Part shown: positions 1 to 8,715 of the stretch, one piece after another | Layout: each line of letters starts with the position of its first letter | How positions within the stretch are numbered: the first letter of the stretch is position 1 | NCBI GenBank assembly: GCA_964598535.1 | Contig: CAZRCI010000015.1 | Span: 1 to 64,000, forward strand | Length of the DNA: 64,000 nt | Direction: 5' to 3' | DNA from: JALHMI01 sp964598535 | GTDB taxonomy: Bacteria; Planctomycetota; Planctomycetia; Pirellulales; PALSA-1355 | Made by a program: the position numbers and the translations under genes | The notes under the pieces: model-generated | Seen by the model: only the letters and a program-made list of their open reading frames with translations | Told to the model about the DNA's origin: nothing | Databases searched by the model: none

Positions 1-1315
1 TCTTCATGATCGCCCAACTGGCGTACGTGCTGAACTTGTTGCCGCGCGAAAAGTCGAACTTTTCCACGGCCCGGATGAGCGACATATTTCCGTCGCTTAC
101 CAGCTCGAAGAAGTTGTCGCCCATGCCGACGTGCCGCTTGGCGATCGAAACCACCAAGCGGAGGTTGGCCCGCACGATCTGGTTCTTCAGGGCGACGATC
201 TCGTCGTAGAGCTTTTCGATGGCGTCCATGACCGAGCTTTTCGCCTTGTTGGGATCGAGCGAATCGCGGAGCTTGGCGGCTTTGTACTTCAAGTAGTTGA
301 ACTTGCGGAACAAGTGCGCTTCTTGCTCGCGGGTGAGCAGCGGCACCTCGTAGAGGCTTGCCAGATAGGGAGGCAATCCGCTCGGCAGCCGCGTCTTCTT
401 CGCGGGCGTCGGGTTTTCCGGCATGGGGGCCATGATCGTTTTCTCGGCCGTGGCCCGACCGAAATACGGGTTCGGAATATAGTCGAGCGGCAGTTCCGCG
501 ATCCGCCGGGCGCGCATCTCGCTGATGATGCGATAGACGCTGGCCTTGGTCCGGTGAAAGCGCTTGGCGAGCGTCTCGACCGAGGCCCCCCGGCGATACT
601 GTTGGAAGATCTGCCGCTTGTCGTCGTCGTTGAGCGGACCGCCATGGTCCGGAAAAACGGCTAATTGCGGGTGATCCTGGTCAAATTGCTTCAAGGTGTA
701 TCGCACGGTTTCCACACTCCGTCCCATTTTTTTAGCCACGCGTTTGGTGACTTCCGCTAAGGATCCGCCGGCCCGCACGAGCCGGCGCGCGCGTTCTACA
801 ATCTCTGTACGTTCGTCGAGGGTCAATTGGCTGAACCTGGCTCCACGTTTTACGCGTTCTTCGTTCTGGGCCACGAACCGTTCGACCGAGCTTTTCAAGA
901 ATCCCACGCGTTTGCGGCCGTCGAACACGAACCGGCGGCTCACGAGCCCCTGCTGGCGCCAGCGGCTAATGGTCTTGGTCGAGACCTTGAACAGCTTGCT
1001 GAGCTCTTCGACCGTCAGCACGCGCTCGCCAGCCCCGGTGGCCGGCACATCGGCGGCGTCCGACAGGTCCTCGACAAAGAGCAGTAAATCGTGCTCCGCG
1101 TCGCTTCCCGAAACCTTGGTGTTGGGAAACGATTCGGGACGGTAATCGGTAATCCGAAAACACAGGTACTCGTAGGTGTATGTCCGCTCGTTTTCAAGTT
1201 CCGCGAGCAGCTTCTCGGCGCGGTTGACCTGCTCGATTTTTTTCTCGCGAGGCGCGAACCGAACTTGTTGATCGCGAAGCTGGCGAAGGATCGGACTGCG
1301 GTATTCGGAATGCAT
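1..1315 (-). CDS. RNA polymerase sigma-70 family factor with N-terminal HTH modules (3' truncated)
   Basis: The reading frame starts at ATG 1315 behind an AGAGAGG ribosome site and runs off the left edge; 438 codons are visible. The last ~65 residues are sigma-70 region 2: NLRLVVSIAKRHVG, then FFELVSDGNMSLIRAVEKFD and GNKFSTYASWAIMK, the core-binding and -10 recognition helices. Region 1.2-like sequence (LTREQEAHLFRKFNYLKY) precedes it. Ahead of that are three helix-turn-helix-like stretches: about 98-150 (excisionase/MerR-like, LTVEELSKLFKVSTKTISRW), about 165-210 (VTKRVAKKMGRSVETVRYTL) and about 230-272 (VETLAKRFHRTKASVYRII). Regions 3 and 4 should lie beyond the window. The factor class is certain. 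The role of the N-terminal modules is inferred. Confidence 0.9.
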   Translation of the reverse strand, partial: MHSEYRSPILRQLRDQQVRFAPREKKIEQVNRAEKLLAELENERTYTYEYLCFRITDYRPESFPNTKVSGSDAEHDLLLFVEDLSDAADVPATGAGERVLTVEELSKLFKVSTKTISRWRQQGLVSRRFVFDGRKRVGFLKSSVERFVAQNEERVKRGARFSQLTLDERTEIVERARRLVRAGGSLAEVTKRVAKKMGRSVETVRYTLKQFDQDHPQLAVFPDHGGPLNDDDKRQIFQQYRRGASVETLAKRFHRTKASVYRIISEMRARRIAELPLDYIPNPYFGRATAEKTIMAPMPENPTPAKKTRLPSGLPPYLASLYEVPLLTREQEAHLFRKFNYLKYKAAKLRDSLDPNKAKSSVMDAIEKLYDEIVALKNQIVRANLRLVVSIAKRHVGMGDNFFELVSDGNMSLIRAVEKFDFSRGNKFSTYASWAIMK

Positions 1316-2052
1316 GGCAGGTACCTCTCTCGCATCCCGGCGGGTGTTCCGTGCGTCTCCAAGCGCCCCCAGCCGAGATCAGACTCCTATGGGTTGCGCG
1401 CTCCGTCAATGGAACGCGACATGTCACTTTCCAGTCAGACACACATGAGCCAGTGGGCGTCACGTTTTTTGTCGAACGTCTCCGCTGTTGCGGTCGACAC
1501 GTTGCAGTCGACGACGTTGCAGTCGACGACGTTGCTCGTGACCGACTTGTCTGTCCGAGACCACCCGGTCTACGGACGTGGCAGCCGCTGGTTCACCCGG
1601 CTGCGCGAACTAGCAAAACAAACATTGATTTGGAAGTGTCGAGCGGTTTGCAAGAACTTGCGTTTGCGAGGCATTCGCTTTTTGGAGGTTCTTACAAATC
1701 GCCCTTGTCTTGAAATGCAGTTATCTATACGTAATTGGTCGCATGGAGGTCGGGTTAAGTTCGCGCTCGCCTGAGGTTTTCCGCAGAATTCCTCAAGGTT
1801 TCACCGACTTTTACCGCCCTCTTCGCTCTTATAGCAAATATGGCTGATTCCAGCCCATGCGGATCTGCTAGCAGCCGCAATTCTGCATTAGCCAGCATTT
1901 CGCTAGATTTCCTGGGCGCCCTGGTTTACCGATCATAAAATCACGGTGAACTGGTAACTCGTTGTGCGACGATGAAGTCTGTTGACCGCCTCGCGCGTTC
2001 TGCGTAGGGCGAAATGCAAACCTCGTGCCGCACGTCTCTCGGGGGCCCCGGA
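1316..2052. other. Long intergenic region between divergent genes
   Basis: This 737-bp stretch separates the divergent sigma factor and exported-protein genes. Reading frames in it carry no recognisable domain. It holds a 15-bp tandem repeat near 1501 and AT-richer patches around 1610-1740 and 1830-1850 that could hold promoters. I cannot assign a -35/-10 pair with confidence. Confidence 0.5.
1501..1535. repeat. 15-bp tandem repeat, about 2.3 copies
   Basis: The unit GTTGCAGTCGACGAC occurs twice in tandem (1501-1515 and 1516-1530), followed by GTTGC. Each unit contains GTCGAC. It lies in the sigma-factor upstream region, about 190 bp from its start codon. It could be slippage or a weak protein-binding repeat. 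No function is shown. Confidence 0.8.
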
Positions 2053-3429
2053 ATGGATTCCAGCCGAATTGTCCCGCTCGTTTTATGCCTGTTCGTTGCT
2101 TTGGAAGCTGCCAATCCGGCAGGAGCTGCCGCACAAAGTGGCGAAAAGCACCTTATTTCCGCCCAACATCGCAGCGGCGAGCTTGCGCGGATAGAAATCG
2201 CACTGCAAGTTGGCGGCGACCTCAAACTGGTCGACACGCAGGGCAAGCCAAGCGAGCTGCCGATGAGCGTGGTGGCCAATTTGACCTACGACGAGGCCCT
2301 CCTGGAGGTAGCTCCCGACAGCAAACCCAGCCGCAGCGTCCGCTACTACGATAACGTCGCGGCCGTGATCAAGATTGCCAACGGAGGCGAAAAGCCAAGC
2401 CTCGCCCCGCAGCGCAGGCTCATCATGGCTCAACGCAAGCCGGGCGAAGCCGCACAGCTTTTTTCTCCCGGTTCGCCGCTGAAACGCGAGGAGTTGGACC
2501 TGATCGATGTGCCCGGCAGCACACTCGTGATAGACGACCTGCTTCCCACCGAACCGGTGGCCAAGGGGGAATCCTGGAAAGTCAGCGACACGACGCTTGC
2601 CGCGCTACTCGCCCTCGACGCCGTAAGCTGGTGCGATTCAACCGGCATTCTGGGCGACATCACCAACGGCGTGGCCGACGTCGCCGTCGGGGGCACGCTC
2701 AACGGCGCCGTGGCCGGCATTGGCACCGAGATCGAGCTGAAAGTCAAAATCAAATTCGACGTCAACAGCCGACAGATCCGCCAGTTTGCGATGCTCGTCA
2801 AAGAGAAACGGGCAGTGGGGCACATTGGCCCGGGACTGGATACCGTGGCCAAGGTGATCATGAACATCAGCCCGATTCCGCATTCGCAGCACCTGACAGC
2901 GGCCGCGCTCGAACAACTGCCGGCCGTCGCGGCGGACGAGGTCCTGGCGCTGGGTTACGAGTCGCGTAGCGGGCAGTACCGGATGCAGTACGACCGCCGC
3001 TGGTTCGTGACGGAAGACGAGCCGAAGCTCACCGTGCTGCGGATGATGGATCGTGGCGAGCTCGTCGCGCAGTGCAATATCTCCTCGCTGCCGAAGCTGG
3101 AAAAATCCGTGCCGCTGGCCGAGTATCAGCGGGACGTGCAGCGTTCTCTAGGCAAGAACTTCGGCAAGTTCGTCGCCGCCGGCCAGACGATCAACGAAGC
3201 CGGTTATGCCGTGTTCCGCGTCGTGGTTCACGGCGAGGTCGGCGGCCTGCCGATCGAGTGGATCTACTATCTCGTGCAGGATCGGCAAGGCAATCGCGTC
3301 TCGCTGGCCTTCACGCTCGAACAGAGCCTGACGGAGCGTTTCGCGGCGACCGACCGCGCCTTGGTGGCGGCCATCTCGTTCACCGAGCCGCCGGCCCCGA
3401 CCGCGGCCAAGCCGGTAGCGACGAAGTAG
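2053..3429 (+). CDS. Exported protein of unknown function
   Basis: A 458-residue protein starting at ATG 2053, chosen because the next ~28 residues form a signal peptide (MDSSRIVPLVLCLFVALEAA, then an AGAAAQ cleavage region). The in-frame ATG at 2014 would only add 13 residues that spoil the signal. The mature part is an alternating beta-rich sequence with no motif I recognise; its C-terminal third (MQYDRRWFVTEDEPKLTVLR) resembles families that include a membrane-facing or lipid-binding fold, but this is only an impression. It ends with a Pro/Ala-rich tail. The next gene on the strand begins 123 bp later. Confidence 0.8.
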   Translation: MDSSRIVPLVLCLFVALEAANPAGAAAQSGEKHLISAQHRSGELARIEIALQVGGDLKLVDTQGKPSELPMSVVANLTYDEALLEVAPDSKPSRSVRYYDNVAAVIKIANGGEKPSLAPQRRLIMAQRKPGEAAQLFSPGSPLKREELDLIDVPGSTLVIDDLLPTEPVAKGESWKVSDTTLAALLALDAVSWCDSTGILGDITNGVADVAVGGTLNGAVAGIGTEIELKVKIKFDVNSRQIRQFAMLVKEKRAVGHIGPGLDTVAKVIMNISPIPHSQHLTAAALEQLPAVAADEVLALGYESRSGQYRMQYDRRWFVTEDEPKLTVLRMMDRGELVAQCNISSLPKLEKSVPLAEYQRDVQRSLGKNFGKFVAAGQTINEAGYAVFRVVVHGEVGGLPIEWIYYLVQDRQGNRVSLAFTLEQSLTERFAATDRALVAAISFTEPPAPTAAKPVATK

Positions 3430-3552
3430 CTCGGGGGGGGAAACCAAAACGCTCGAAAGCCTACGAAGCAAGGTCACGTCTGGCCGAAACAGGAATGGCC
3501 GGCTACGCTTCAGGTAGCATCGTCCTTCGGGTGCTTCTGGAGCTACCGTCTC

Positions 3553-4332
3553 ATGATTCGCCGCGATGTTGCCGCTCACGACGGAACGCCCGCCGCCTGG
3601 GTGTTGATCGACCAGATCGCTCACGCCCGCTTGGCATTCGAGCTTGCGCAGCACTGGGGCGCGGCGCCGTTTTCTCGATTGGAACCGCGCGACGCGTTGC
3701 TGTGGGCCTGCGCGCATCACGACGATGGCTGGCACGCCTGGGACGCGCGTCCGCAAGTCGATCCGGCGAGCGGCGTGCCGCGACAGTTCTTGGAAATGCA
3801 CGCGGCCGAAACCATCGACATCTGGACCCAATCGATCGATGCCGGGGCGGCACGAGGACCGCTGGAAGGCTATCTCGTCGCGGGGCATTTTTGCCGGCTC
3901 GGTCGCCGTGGCGCGGCGGGCAAAGAACACGACCCCGCCTGGCGGCCGTTTCTTGAATTCCTCGACCACTACGAAGCTTGCGCACGCGACTGGCTCGCGG
4001 TCTGGCAGATTGGCCACGCGCGGGAGCGCACGCCCGCGGTGGCCGAACACGCGCTCGATCAGCTCCAGTTTTTCGACACGTTCAGCCTGTGGTTTTGTTG
4101 CTCGGACTCGGCCGATCGCGAAACCGTGGAAACGCCGGCCGACATCGATGTGGAGATAATTCCGCGGACCGCGTCGCAAATTCGGTTGTCGCCCTGGCCG
4201 TTTACGGTCGATATGCTGGAGCTCTGCACGCCGGGCCGAATGGTCGCAGCGAGGAAGTACGCGGACGCCCTGGAATTGGCCGCGGCGCCGTCGCAGGCGA
4301 TTACGCTTGGCTGGCGGTTGTTCCCCGGTTAG
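3553..4332 (+). CDS. DUF3891 family protein
   Basis: A 259-residue soluble protein with the DUF3891 pattern: an N-terminal MIRRDV..., then LIDQIAHARLAFELAQHWG (residues 18-36) and AHHDDGWHAWD (54-64). The conserved His/Asp cluster looks like a metal site of the HD-like type, although no activity is established for the family. GHFCRL near 110 and the W-rich C-terminus also fit. No signal peptide is seen. The following thioesterase starts 31 bp downstream, so the two are probably co-transcribed. Confidence 0.85.
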   Translation: MIRRDVAAHDGTPAAWVLIDQIAHARLAFELAQHWGAAPFSRLEPRDALLWACAHHDDGWHAWDARPQVDPASGVPRQFLEMHAAETIDIWTQSIDAGAARGPLEGYLVAGHFCRLGRRGAAGKEHDPAWRPFLEFLDHYEACARDWLAVWQIGHARERTPAVAEHALDQLQFFDTFSLWFCCSDSADRETVETPADIDVEIIPRTASQIRLSPWPFTVDMLELCTPGRMVAARKYADALELAAAPSQAITLGWRLFPG

Positions 4333-4363
4333 CTGGCACTTGTTTTTTGGAGATTCGATCGAA

Positions 4364-4774
4364 GTGAGTGCTACCGAGAAGATTCCGCTTGGCCTAGAAG
4401 GGCAAGAGACCGTCGTCGTCGCGCGAGAACATACGGTTGCCCACTTTCATCCGGAAATGCCCGAGGTCTACGGCACGCCGTTGATGATCTACCTGATGGA
4501 GGTGGCGGCGACGAACGCCATCCAGTCGTACTTGCCCGAAGGACACACCTCGGTCGGCACCGTGGTGAACGTCCAGCATCTGGCGGCCACGCCCGTGGGG
4601 CGTACGGTAACCGCCCGGGCCAAGGTCGAATCGATGACCGATCGCACCGTGACGTTTAGCGTCGAGAGCCACGACGGGCACGAGTTAATCGGCGCCGGCA
4701 CGCACATCCGGGCGGTGATCGACCTGGCGCGGTTCAACCGTCAGATCGAGTTCAAACGGTCGCTCGCCAAGTAG
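4364..4774 (+). CDS. Hot-dog-fold thioesterase, FlK-like
   Basis: GTG 4364 is preferred as the start because GGAG lies 11 bp upstream (4349-4352); a longer frame from 4307 overlaps the preceding gene and adds no conserved sequence. The 136-residue protein has a single hot-dog domain. Thr38 (GTPLMIYLMEVAA), Glu46 and His72 (NVQHLAATPVG) fall with the same spacing as the Thr/Glu/His catalytic set known in fluoroacetyl-CoA thioesterase FlK. The family hydrolyses small acyl-CoAs. The substrate here is unknown; general removal of toxic or dead-end acyl-CoAs is an inference. Confidence 0.8.
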   Translation: MSATEKIPLGLEGQETVVVAREHTVAHFHPEMPEVYGTPLMIYLMEVAATNAIQSYLPEGHTSVGTVVNVQHLAATPVGRTVTARAKVESMTDRTVTFSVESHDGHELIGAGTHIRAVIDLARFNRQIEFKRSLAK

Positions 4775-4796
4775 ACCGGGCGGCAGGCGCAAACAA

Positions 4797-4822
4797 AAGC
4801 CCCCGGTCGAAACCGGGGGCTT
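4797..4822. terminator. Bidirectional intrinsic terminator
   Basis: A perfect 11-bp stem (4797-4807 with 4812-4822, arm AAGCCCCCGGT) closes a CGAA tetraloop between two convergent genes. On the minus strand it is followed by a T-rich tail (TTTTGTTTG), so it best serves the TPR protein gene. It may also stop transcription from the thioesterase side. Confidence 0.85.
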
Positions 4823-4855
4823 GGCGTTTCTCTTCGCGGCCATCGGCCCGGGCGG

Positions 4856-5803
4856 CTAACGAAGGCCGGCGCTGGCGCGTGCTTGCTCGATCCACAGTCG
4901 GGCACGCCCCTGAACGCGTTCCATCCGTTTGCCCCAACCGGCGACCGGCTTCTCGCGTTCGAGTTCGACGGCCTGGGCCAGCCAATCGTTCGCGGCGTCC
5001 GCGCCTTGCAGGTTATACATCGCCAAGGCGCGGTAATAGGCGTACAGGGCGTTGCGAGGCTCGGCGCCGACGGCTTGCTCAAAGGCTTCGAGCGCAGCGG
5101 TCATGTCGCTGTCCCAGTAGGCCCGTAGGCCACGGTTGTAATCGTTCAGCCCTTGGCCTTGCGGCTCGCTGACCGCGGTCAACCGGAACGGATTGCGGCG
5201 AATGCCCGTGGACGAATCGGGCTGCGGCTGGGGTGGGGGATTGTTGAGCTGGGGAGCGTTTTCGGCGGGGCCGTCGTACAGGATCTTCTCGTCGCCGCTT
5301 CGGAACGAGCGTCCCGATTCGATCGAATTCGAGCTCGACTCGATGTCGCGACCGTTTTGGTAACCGCCGCTGTGGGAGCCGCCGCACGAGGTTCCACAGC
5401 CGTTGCAACTTAGCGAGGCGCAGCTCTCGCCGCAGTAGCCGTAGCCGCAGGCCGCGCTACCACAGATGCGCGAGCCGCAGAGGCCATAGCCTACGCCGCA
5501 GCCGAGGCCTGCGAAGTTGCGCCACGGGCGAGTTCCCAGTCCCAGGCCACACCGCCGGCCGTTGTTACATTGGACTCGCCCGTCGTAACAGCCGGCCCAG
5601 GGCCCGCAGTATTTCGGATAGCTCCAGGTACAGGGAAACGTATAGGGCGCGGGACAAGGAGCGCCGCAATAACCGTACGAGAACTGCCCGGGATAATAGT
5701 TGATGCATCGGGCGCGGATGACGTGATGAAAGGCTTGGGCCTGATGGGCCGTACCCAGTATCGCGCCGCCGGCGATCGCAACTGCCAAAAGCACCCTACG
5801 CAT
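4856..5803 (-). CDS. Secreted Cys/Gly-rich protein with C-terminal TPR region
   Basis: A 315-residue protein with a clear signal peptide (MRRVLLAVAIAGGAILGTAH, then QAQA|F). Residues ~30-145 hold 17 cysteines in a Gly/Tyr/Cys-rich stretch, often as CG or C-x2-3-C, which suggests a disulphide-stabilised extracellular module. A Ser/Gln/Pro linker follows. Residues ~215-285 look like two tetratricopeptide repeats (LNDYNRGLRAYWDSDMTAAL, then AVGAEPRNALYAYYRALAMY). The combination suggests a periplasmic or surface scaffold. The N-terminal part matches no family I can name. Confidence 0.8.
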   Translation of the reverse strand: MRRVLLAVAIAGGAILGTAHQAQAFHHVIRARCINYYPGQFSYGYCGAPCPAPYTFPCTWSYPKYCGPWAGCYDGRVQCNNGRRCGLGLGTRPWRNFAGLGCGVGYGLCGSRICGSAACGYGYCGESCASLSCNGCGTSCGGSHSGGYQNGRDIESSSNSIESGRSFRSGDEKILYDGPAENAPQLNNPPPQPQPDSSTGIRRNPFRLTAVSEPQGQGLNDYNRGLRAYWDSDMTAALEAFEQAVGAEPRNALYAYYRALAMYNLQGADAANDWLAQAVELEREKPVAGWGKRMERVQGRARLWIEQARASAGLR

Positions 5804-6021
5804 GGTTTGGGGCTCCCGTCGGATTGGTTGATCGAACCTCCTCGTCGATATCGACGTAGCCCGTCCAAGGGGTGGAGCCGGCCTGGCAAAATGCCCGATC
5901 TACCGAAAGAACCAGGGAATCCGTCCGTGCCGGCCGTAGCGGTTGGGAAGAATTGCCTGGGCCGTGGTGGCAGGGCCTCTCGATCTTTTGCGAGCCGGTA
6001 GGGAGCTCTTGGCTCCTCGCT

Positions 6022-7029
6022 CTAGCGCGACTTCGTCTTCCAAACGACGAGCGCGGCCACGGCCGCAACTCCAATCGCGATGATCGCCGAGAACAAGAAA
6101 CTCATGCCCACGCCCCAGCGCAGAATGTTGGTGAGCACCATCCCCGTGCCGAAGAAGGCGATCATGGTGAGCTGCTGTCGCTCCTTCTTTTCGTCGTCGG
6201 TCATGGGGCCGGTTGGCGCTTTGGCGACGGGAGCAGCGGCCGGAGCGGGAGCCGTGCCCGCGGCAGGCGGGGCGACGGCGGCCGCGGGGGGCGGGGCAGG
6301 GGCCGAGGCGTCTTTTGGCACGTACTTGGTAATGACTTCGTTCACGTTCCGCGGCGTACAGAGCACCGAACGCACCGGCATGCTGAATCGCAGCCGCAGC
6401 TCTTCCTCGACGTTCGGGTCGAGCGGATTCGGCGAGGCAATCAGCAACTCGTTATTGTCGATCATCACCGGCACGCAAGAATGCGTCCGCGCGATGTGCG
6501 GCGGGATGCTCGCCACGAGTTGCTGATTAATCGGCACGTCCGACAGGTCGAGATACGGCAACCCGATCGATTCGGCATAGGCGGGCAACACTTCCTCGTA
6601 GCGGGCAATTTTTTGTTGCACGAGCGCGTCGCGCACGTCGACGCCGACGGCCTTGGAAAAGTTGCGGGCCTTGTCGAGTTGGGCCTGATCGACCAATTTG
6701 CTGGCGAGCAGAATCTGCTCGAAATTGCGCCCTTTGGCGCCGCCAGAGGCGTCTTTGCGGCCCAGCGTGGCGTCGTATTCGGCTTTGCGCTGCTTATCCG
6801 TCAGGCAGAGCATCGCGCGGGCCAGCTCATTCAGCAGATCTTGCGATTGCTGGGCAAACTCGCCGGCGGCGAACTTTCGCACGTGGGCATTCATCGCCCG
6901 ATAGTGTTCGCGAATCTTGGCCGTATTGTCTTCGAACTGCTTGACCCGGAGCAACTGATAGTAGTTGAGCGGCCGGTCGGTATCGGTGATCTTGAGCCAG
7001 TCGCGATAAACGTCGAGCGTCTTAGTCAT
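6022..7029 (-). CDS. Membrane protein with J-like domain (no HPD) and MshEN domain
   Basis: A 335-residue protein. Residues 22-90 follow the J-domain pattern (NYYQLLRV..., LTDKQRKAEYDATLG), but the loop that should carry His-Pro-Asp reads HVR (49-51). Residues ~103-238 match the N-terminal MshEN/GspE domain of type II secretion and pilus ATPases (FEQILLASKLVDQAQLDKAR, and VPVMIDNNELLIASPNPLD). A Pro/Ala linker (239-275) leads to two membrane helices (~288-305 and 308-330). No ATPase domain is present. It lies 111 bp downstream of the Hsp70 gene on the same strand, so a partnership is likely. A degenerate J-domain would tether or bind Hsp70 without the normal ATPase stimulation; that is inference. 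Confidence 0.85.
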   Translation of the reverse strand: MTKTLDVYRDWLKITDTDRPLNYYQLLRVKQFEDNTAKIREHYRAMNAHVRKFAAGEFAQQSQDLLNELARAMLCLTDKQRKAEYDATLGRKDASGGAKGRNFEQILLASKLVDQAQLDKARNFSKAVGVDVRDALVQQKIARYEEVLPAYAESIGLPYLDLSDVPINQQLVASIPPHIARTHSCVPVMIDNNELLIASPNPLDPNVEEELRLRFSMPVRSVLCTPRNVNEVITKYVPKDASAPAPPPAAAVAPPAAGTAPAPAAAPVAKAPTGPMTDDEKKERQQLTMIAFFGTGMVLTNILRWGVGMSFLFSAIIAIGVAAVAALVVWKTKSR

Positions 7030-7140
7030 GTTTTTTTACGCGTGCGGGATGAAGGCCGGCGGAGGAACCATTGCCGAACGGAACGCGGCGTTTTTGTCGA
7101 GCCGTCATCAATGTTCGAAGTTTTTTGAAGTTGCCCCTTT

Positions 7141-8715
7141 TTACTCCACCTTGTAGCTCTCGGCCAGGGACGTGAAGACCGTGAGTTGTCCTTCGTCGAG
7201 GCCGCCTTTGCGTTCGATTTCGATCTCGGCCTCTCGGCCGCCGGTTTTGTCTTTTGCCCGCACGCGCACCCGACCGTTGGCGTCGAAAGCATAGGTCACT
7301 TCGATCGGCGATCCCTTGGGCAGTTCCTTGGGGAGGCCCGTGATGCGGCAGTTGCCGACCAACGAGCAGGCGGCCGGGTCGGGGGCGTCGCCCTCGATCA
7401 CCTTGACGGTGACGCGTTGCTGGTTTGGCTCGCTCGTGGCGAACGTGCGACTCACCTCGACCGGTAACCGACTGTTGCGGGGGATCATGACGTGATTGAT
7501 CGTCTTGCCGGTCTTCGGATTGCGGGCCGCGACGCCCAGCCCGTGGCTGTTGACATTGTCTTGCTTGACGTTGGCGAGCAGCTTGCGGATGCGGTCGGCC
7601 ATGCCGCTCGATTCGCCGCGGAACTTCGCTTCGAGAATCGCGGCATGGATTGCCGCCCCTTGGGCCACGGCCGTGTGCGGCGACAGGCCGGCAAAGGGTT
7701 CCTTGCCGGTCAGCTCGCGAAGCGTTTGCGGCACGCGCGGCATCAATGTCGAACCGCCCACCAACACGATCGCGTCGACCTCCTCGGGCTTCAGATTGGC
7801 CTCGTCGATGACCAGCAGGGTGGTGTCGATCGTGCGTTGCAGCAGGTCGGCCGTGAGATCCTCGAACTGGGCACGGCTGATCGGCACGTTGAGGCTCTTG
7901 CCTTCCACGCGACAGGTAATCGTGGCGCGATCGCCCGTGGTGAGCGCGATCTTGGCTTGGTCGGCGTCGTGGCGGAGCAAATGCAGCGCGGCCGGAAACT
8001 TTCGCGGATCGAGGCCGTGCTTGCTCTCGAATTCCTGCGACACGTAATCGATGAGGCGATCGTTCCAATCGATGCCGCCCAGGTGCACATCGCCATCGGT
8101 CGCAAGCACTTGAAAGTGGCTGGGAGTATAACGCACCACGGTAACGTCGAACGTACCTCCGCCCAGATCGTAGACCAGCGCGGAGTGCGGCTTTTGGTCG
8201 GCCGAGGTGCTGCCCAACTCGCCGCGTTTCCAGGCGTAGGTGAGCGTGGCGGCCGTGGGCTCGTTGATGATGTCGACGACGTGCAGGCCGGCGATCTGGC
8301 CGGCATCCTGGGTGGCTTTGCGGCGCGAGTCGTTGAAGTAATACGGCACCGTGATCACGGCATTGCCGATCTGTCCAATCCGCTTTTCCGCGTCCTGGCG
8401 GAGCTTTTTCAGGATCAACGCCGAAAGAAACTCGGGCGTAATCTCGCGGCCATCGAAAGTGCGCTTGTAGTCGATGGTGCCCATGTGGCGTTTGACGCGC
8501 TCGACCACGTGGTCTGGATCTTCCATGGCCGCCCGTTGGCGGTTGGGGCCCACGACGACATGGCCCGAATCGGCCAGCAGAATCAGACTTGGCGTTTCAA
8601 CGTCGTCGTCCTCGTTTTCGATGGGGATCGGGTTGCCCTCGTCGTCCAGATGGGCGACGGTCGAGAACGTGGTACCGAGATCGATGCCCACGGTGTGGCC
8701 GGGTTTGAATTCCAT
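7141..8715 (-). CDS. Hsp70-family chaperone lacking the C-terminal lid
   Basis: The start is ATG 8715; a longer frame from 8853 adds an unconserved 46 residues. The 524-residue protein has the full nucleotide-binding domain: GIDLGTTFS (10-18), VYDLGGGTFDVTVV (181-194) and IVLVGGSTLMPRVP (316-329). A substrate-binding beta domain runs from about 385 to 505 (NPKTGKTINHVMIPRNSRLP). It ends there, so the helical lid of canonical DnaK (~640 residues) is missing. The EEVD-type or disordered tail is absent too. It is therefore a specialised Hsp70 rather than the housekeeping dnaK, and it sits with a J-like membrane protein downstream. Confidence 0.93.
   Translation of the reverse strand: MEFKPGHTVGIDLGTTFSTVAHLDDEGNPIPIENEDDDVETPSLILLADSGHVVVGPNRQRAAMEDPDHVVERVKRHMGTIDYKRTFDGREITPEFLSALILKKLRQDAEKRIGQIGNAVITVPYYFNDSRRKATQDAGQIAGLHVVDIINEPTAATLTYAWKRGELGSTSADQKPHSALVYDLGGGTFDVTVVRYTPSHFQVLATDGDVHLGGIDWNDRLIDYVSQEFESKHGLDPRKFPAALHLLRHDADQAKIALTTGDRATITCRVEGKSLNVPISRAQFEDLTADLLQRTIDTTLLVIDEANLKPEEVDAIVLVGGSTLMPRVPQTLRELTGKEPFAGLSPHTAVAQGAAIHAAILEAKFRGESSGMADRIRKLLANVKQDNVNSHGLGVAARNPKTGKTINHVMIPRNSRLPVEVSRTFATSEPNQQRVTVKVIEGDAPDPAACSLVGNCRITGLPKELPKGSPIEVTYAFDANGRVRVRAKDKTGGREAEIEIERKGGLDEGQLTVFTSLAESYKVE

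Noticed and set aside
1501..1535. 15-bp tandem repeat as replication iterons
   Set aside because: Only 2.3 copies, no DnaA boxes or initiator gene adjacent.
6022..7029. Canonical DnaJ co-chaperone
   Set aside because: HPD is absent, no G/F or zinc region follows, and an MshEN domain and membrane helices are present instead.
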